From Sphingomonas sp. CFBP 13720 (GTDB taxonomy: Bacteria > Pseudomonadota > Alphaproteobacteria > Sphingomonadales > Sphingomonadaceae), in assembly GCF_014842075.1 (NCBI RefSeq), contig NZ_JACYVA010000006.1, positions 168,302 to 232,301 on the forward strand: DNA of 64,000 bases. The letters run 5' to 3'. The notes below the pieces were generated by a model, which made no database searches, was not told the DNA's origin, and saw nothing but the letters and a program-made list of their open reading frames with translations. Below are positions 61,230-64,000 of this stretch, in pieces (the stretch's first letter is position 1; every line of letters starts with the position of its first letter). The translations under genes were made by a program, and so were the position numbers.

Positions 61230-61261
61230 CCCCCCGCCGACGTCGGCGGGGGGAATTTTTT
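61230..61261 (+). terminator. Strong intrinsic terminator after the pirin gene
   Basis: CCCCCCGCCGAC followed directly by GTCGGCGGGGGG is a 24-base perfect palindrome (61230-61253), followed by AATTTTTT (run of six T, 61256-61261). It lies 9 bases after the pirin stop and 19 before the wrbA start. It should terminate most transcripts before wrbA, or act as a partial attenuator. Confidence 0.85.
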
Positions 61262-61279
61262 GGATTGAAGGAGCGCGAT

Positions 61280-61882
61280 ATGGCGAAGGTTCTGGTACTA
61301 TATTATTCTTCCTACGGGCATATCGCGAAGATGGCCGACGCCATGGCCGAAGGGGTCCGGCAGGGCGGCGGCGAAGCCGATGTGCGGCGCGTACGTGAAA
61401 CCGCGCCCGACGACGTGGCGAAATCCGCGGGCTTCGTGGTGAACGAAAATCACGCGCTGCTGACCGATCCCAACGAACTGACCAATTACGACGCGATCAT
61501 CGTCGGCACCGGCACGCGCTATGGCCGGATGAGCAGCCAGATGGCGGCGTTCTGGGACACGACCGGCGGCGTGTGGGCGAAGGGCGGACTGGTCGGCAAG
61601 GTCGGCGGTGCGTTCACTTCGACCGCGACCCAGCATGGCGGACAGGAAACCACGCTGTTTTCGATCATCACCAATCTGATGCATCATGGGATGACCATCG
61701 TCGGACTGGATTACGCCTATGAAGGCCATACCGGGCTGGACGCGGTGAACGGCAGCACGCCGTACGGCGCATCGACCATCGCAGGCGGCGACGGCAGCCG
61801 TCAGCCGACCGAGATCGAGCTGGGCGGCGCGCGTCATCAGGGCAAGCGGATCGCCGAACTGGCCGCGAAGCTGTCTGTCTGA
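61280..61882 (+). CDS. wrbA: NAD(P)H:quinone oxidoreductase WrbA
   Basis: 200 residues from the ATG at 61280 with GAAGGAG upstream. Flavodoxin fold with FMN site [38 protein letters not shown] and [20 protein letters not shown] (the WrbA hallmark), ending [19 protein letters not shown]. It is a tetrameric quinone reductase that makes two-electron-reduced quinols and protects from oxidative stress. It lies directly downstream of pirin but after a terminator, so expression may be independent. Confidence 0.96.
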   Translation: MAKVLVLYYSSYGHIAKMADAMAEGVRQGGGEADVRRVRETAPDDVAKSAGFVVNENHALLTDPNELTNYDAIIVGTGTRYGRMSSQMAAFWDTTGGVWAKGGLVGKVGGAFTSTATQHGGQETTLFSIITNLMHHGMTIVGLDYAYEGHTGLDAVNGSTPYGASTIAGGDGSRQPTEIELGGARHQGKRIAELAAKLSV

Positions 61883-61888
61883 ACCGGT

Positions 61889-61913
61889 GGGGGCGGCGGT
61901 TCGTGCCGCCCCC
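61889..61913 (+). terminator. GC-rich hairpin after wrbA
   Basis: Arms GGGGGCGGC (61889-61897) and GCCGCCCCC (61905-61913), loop GGTTCGT, 7 bases after the wrbA stop. Stem of 9 GC pairs with no clear T-tract, so the termination role is probable but not certain. Confidence 0.5.
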
Positions 61914-62134
61914 GCGTGACTGGCCCGGCCGACCGGATACGACGGGGGCCGCGGCATGCGTTCGCCCCGGTCGACGGAAAGTCGGCGAATAAAAATACCG
62001 TCGTCGTCACCGGCACCCCGATCGACTTCCCTATCATGCACAAGAGGCGGATCGATCCGATCACATTCGGATCGTTCGCAAATAGTGGCGTGACGACAGG
62101 CGTTCAGCGCCGTCGCGAAACGGGGGAGTACCCA

Positions 62135-63994
62135 ATGAACATGCGAAACTGGTCGATGTCGACCAAAATGATCGCAGCCTTCGCGGTCAACATGGCGATC
62201 GTCATCGCAATGATGGCGGCGGTGTGGAACAGTTCCGCGACCGTTCAGGCGACGACCGAGCGGTCCTCGCACGCGCAGGACATCTATTCCCAGACCGTCA
62301 GCTTCGAAATGGCGGCCCAGCGGATGAATTCGCAGGTGCGCGGCTATGTCATCACCAGCGACGAATCCTATGCGGGCTTCTACAAGGAAGCGAACACGCA
62401 GATGGCCGATGCGCTGGCCGCGATCGACGCGCAGATCGATGCGCCCGCCGATCAGGCGCTGGTCGACGAGACGCACGCGCTGCTTCGCGCGTGGCAGCCA
62501 TCATGGGCGACGCGCCTGATGAAATTGGGCGACGAGCGCCGCAACGAGGAAGCGATGGCGATCATCCGCGCCGACGTGAAGGCGCAGCTATTGTCCCCCG
62601 TGCTGGCGCCGTTGCGCAAGTTGCGCACGCGCCAGACCGAGGCACTGGAGCAATATCGGGCCGAACAGGCGGCTGCCTTCGCGAACAGCCGGCGTGCGAC
62701 GTTGGTCGGCACCCTGTTGCTCGCTATTTCGGTGATCGGGCTGTGCATCCTGCTGACGCGCGCGATCGGCAAGCCGATCACCGAATTGACGGGGGTCATG
62801 CAACCGCTGTCCGCCGGGAATTTCTCGGTCACGGTGCCTGGCACCGATCGTGAAGACGAGGTCGGTCGGATGGCGAAGGCGGTGGCGGTGTTCCGCGAAA
62901 ACGGCATCGCAAAGAATGCGGCCGATCAGGCCAAGGCAAAGGCCGACGCCGACCAGAAGATGGTCGTCGACACCGTGTCGGCTCATCTGTCGGACCTGTC
63001 GAACGGCGACCTGACGGCGGCGATCGACGAGGCATTCCCGCCCGAATATGACGGGCTGAAGCGTAATTTCAACGAAGCGCTGGGACGGCTGCGCGACCTG
63101 ATCGGCGCGGTGTCCGAAAGCGCGTCGTCGATCCGCACCGGGTCGGGCGAGATTGCGCAGGCATCGGAGGATCTGGCACGTCGCACCGAAAGCAACGCTG
63201 CCTCGCTGGAGGAAACCGCCGCGTCGGTGACGCAGATGGATGGCCGGTTGAAGGCGTCGGTCGGGGCGGCATCGCGCACGGTGCAGAGCGCGGATCGGGC
63301 GATCGCCACGATCGGCGGCGGTCGCGCCATGGCGGACGAGGCGGTGCAGGCGATGGGCCGCGTGTCGGAATGCGCCAAGGGCATCGACACGGTGATCGAG
63401 GGGCTGGACAAGATCGCGTTCCAGACCCGTGTGTTGGCAATGAATGCGGCGGTCGAGGCAGGTCGGGCTGGCGATGCCGGGCGCGGCTTTGCGGTCGTCG
63501 CCGATCTGGTATCGGCACTGGCGATGCGCGCCGAAGAAGAAGCCAAGCGCGCGCGCGATCAGTTGACCATGACGCAGTCGGAGGTCGTGATCGCGGTGGA
63601 CGCCGTGACGAAGGTCGACGACGCGTTCGGTAATATTTCGGGCGATGTTGCGCAGGTTCACGAATTGCTGGCGACGATGGCATCGGACAACCAGGCACAA
63701 TCGGCGGCGATCACCGAGATTTCGACCGCGATCGGGACGATGGACCAGTCGACGCAGCAGAATGCGGCGATGGTCGAACAGACCTCCGCCGCCGCGCGCA
63801 ATCTTGCCAGCGAAGTCGGCAACCTCGCCGATCAGGCCGCGCGGTTCAGGACCAGCGATGCAGCCGGAAACCGCAAACCGGACTATGCCAAGCGCGATGC
63901 CTATATCGTGCCACAGCAGGGGCGCCCCGCGGTCGCTAGAGCGTTTTTCAGCCGAGCTGAATCATCAGGGATTCACACGGTGACGGTTTTCTGA
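62135..63994 (+). CDS. Methyl-accepting chemotaxis protein with CHASE3-like sensor and HAMP
   Basis: 619 residues from the ATG at 62135, 6 bases after GGGGGAG. Transmembrane helix 1 (IAAFAVNMAIVIAMMAAVW) is followed by a periplasmic all-helical sensor of about 150 residues, helix 2 (TLVGTLLLAISVIGLCILLT), HAMP (KPITELTGVMQPLSAGNFSV) and a cytoplasmic coiled coil. The hairpin tip LDKIAFQTRVLAMNAAVEAG, then RAGDAGRGFAVVADLVSALA, diverges from the canonical N-L-L-A-L-N at two places, R for N and V for L. The signal is unknown. The last ~20 residues look like a repeat-derived tail; see the finding there. Confidence 0.9.
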   Translation: MNMRNWSMSTKMIAAFAVNMAIVIAMMAAVWNSSATVQATTERSSHAQDIYSQTVSFEMAAQRMNSQVRGYVITSDESYAGFYKEANTQMADALAAIDAQIDAPADQALVDETHALLRAWQPSWATRLMKLGDERRNEEAMAIIRADVKAQLLSPVLAPLRKLRTRQTEALEQYRAEQAAAFANSRRATLVGTLLLAISVIGLCILLTRAIGKPITELTGVMQPLSAGNFSVTVPGTDREDEVGRMAKAVAVFRENGIAKNAADQAKAKADADQKMVVDTVSAHLSDLSNGDLTAAIDEAFPPEYDGLKRNFNEALGRLRDLIGAVSESASSIRTGSGEIAQASEDLARRTESNAASLEETAASVTQMDGRLKASVGAASRTVQSADRAIATIGGGRAMADEAVQAMGRVSECAKGIDTVIEGLDKIAFQTRVLAMNAAVEAGRAGDAGRGFAVVADLVSALAMRAEEEAKRARDQLTMTQSEVVIAVDAVTKVDDAFGNISGDVAQVHELLATMASDNQAQSAAITEISTAIGTMDQSTQQNAAMVEQTSAAARNLASEVGNLADQAARFRTSDAAGNRKPDYAKRDAYIVPQQGRPAVARAFFSRAESSGIHTVTVF

Positions 63995-64000
63995 TTCACG
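63936..64000. repeat. Possible dispersed repeat end overlapping the chemoreceptor stop
   Basis: From CTAGAGCGTTTTTCAGCCGA (63936 on) through to the window end the sequence is of lower complexity, with GATTCAC twice (63971 and 63993) and an inverted pair TGAATCA (63958) / TGATTCA (63992). The receptor's final codons fall inside it. The element is cut by the window edge, so its limits and identity are not established. Confidence 0.35.

Overview
The window looks like a chromosomal segment of a sphingomonad (Alphaproteobacteria, Sphingomonadaceae). The DNA is GC-rich throughout. It carries the cell-cycle regulator CtrA, the complex I accessory protein NDUFA12, DUF2155, a 41-residue cysteine-free L36, RecX, a short PutA next to an Lrp-type regulator, and large TonB receptor and glycosidase genes. 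I see no prophage, CRISPR array, insertion sequence or plasmid backbone. Most of it is ordinary chromosome. The accessory part is the carbohydrate region at about 29-43 kb.

Layout. 1-4 kb: the 3' end of an MFS sugar-acid transporter, a GH125 alpha-mannosidase and a MASE1-GGDEF protein. 4-11.4 kb: amino-acid catabolism, with dadA and alanine racemase overlapping, then an Lrp-type regulator divergent from putA. 12-18 kb: translation and transcription machinery (rplA, rplK, nusG, secE, tRNA-Trp). nusG and rplK are separated by about 2.4 kb that holds a convergent double-HTH gene and a small secreted protein. 18-23.4 kb: a fatty-acyl-AMP ligase, recX, a double cold-shock protein, DUF192, NDUFA12, DUF2155 and aat. 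23.4-28.9 kb: a five-gene aa3-type cytochrome oxidase operon (ctaC with fused cytochrome c, ctaD-ctaE fusion, a small membrane protein, a CtaG-like protein, a triheme cytochrome c). Every junction in it is a 4-base ATGA overlap.

28.9-39.9 kb is a polysaccharide utilisation locus. A LacI-type repressor gene overlaps the start of a TonB-dependent receptor gene, followed by a GH144-type glucanase and a 1019-residue multidomain glycosidase. A GH3 beta-glucosidase is divergent from the repressor across a perfect 22-bp palindromic operator. An IclR regulator, a ROK sugar kinase and a second LacI regulator follow at 40.2-43.1 kb. The likely flow is outer-membrane uptake of a beta-glucan fragment, periplasmic cleavage to glucose, and cytoplasmic phosphorylation by the ROK kinase. 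A beta-1,2-glucan substrate is an inference from the GH144 and GH3 pairing.

43-64 kb: aminopeptidase P, oligopeptidase B, purE-purK, gpmA, a GNAT protein, an M14 carboxypeptidase, a DUF4136 lipoprotein, rpmJ, the leucyltransferase Bpt with a coupled small secreted protein, threonine ammonia-lyase, a 3-hydroxyisobutyrate dehydrogenase-type reductase coupled to an amidohydrolase, an L,D-transpeptidase, ctrA, a LysR regulator divergent from pirin-wrbA, and a methyl-accepting chemotaxis protein whose 3' end runs to the window edge.

Intergenic space is rich in GTCACCCCGG-type palindromes (REP elements). Two 109-bp copies at 6.7 and 58.6 kb, in opposite orientation, share both arms and spacer and look like REPINs. 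Start codons were chosen from ribosome binding sites, overlaps and family lengths and are inferences unless stated otherwise.
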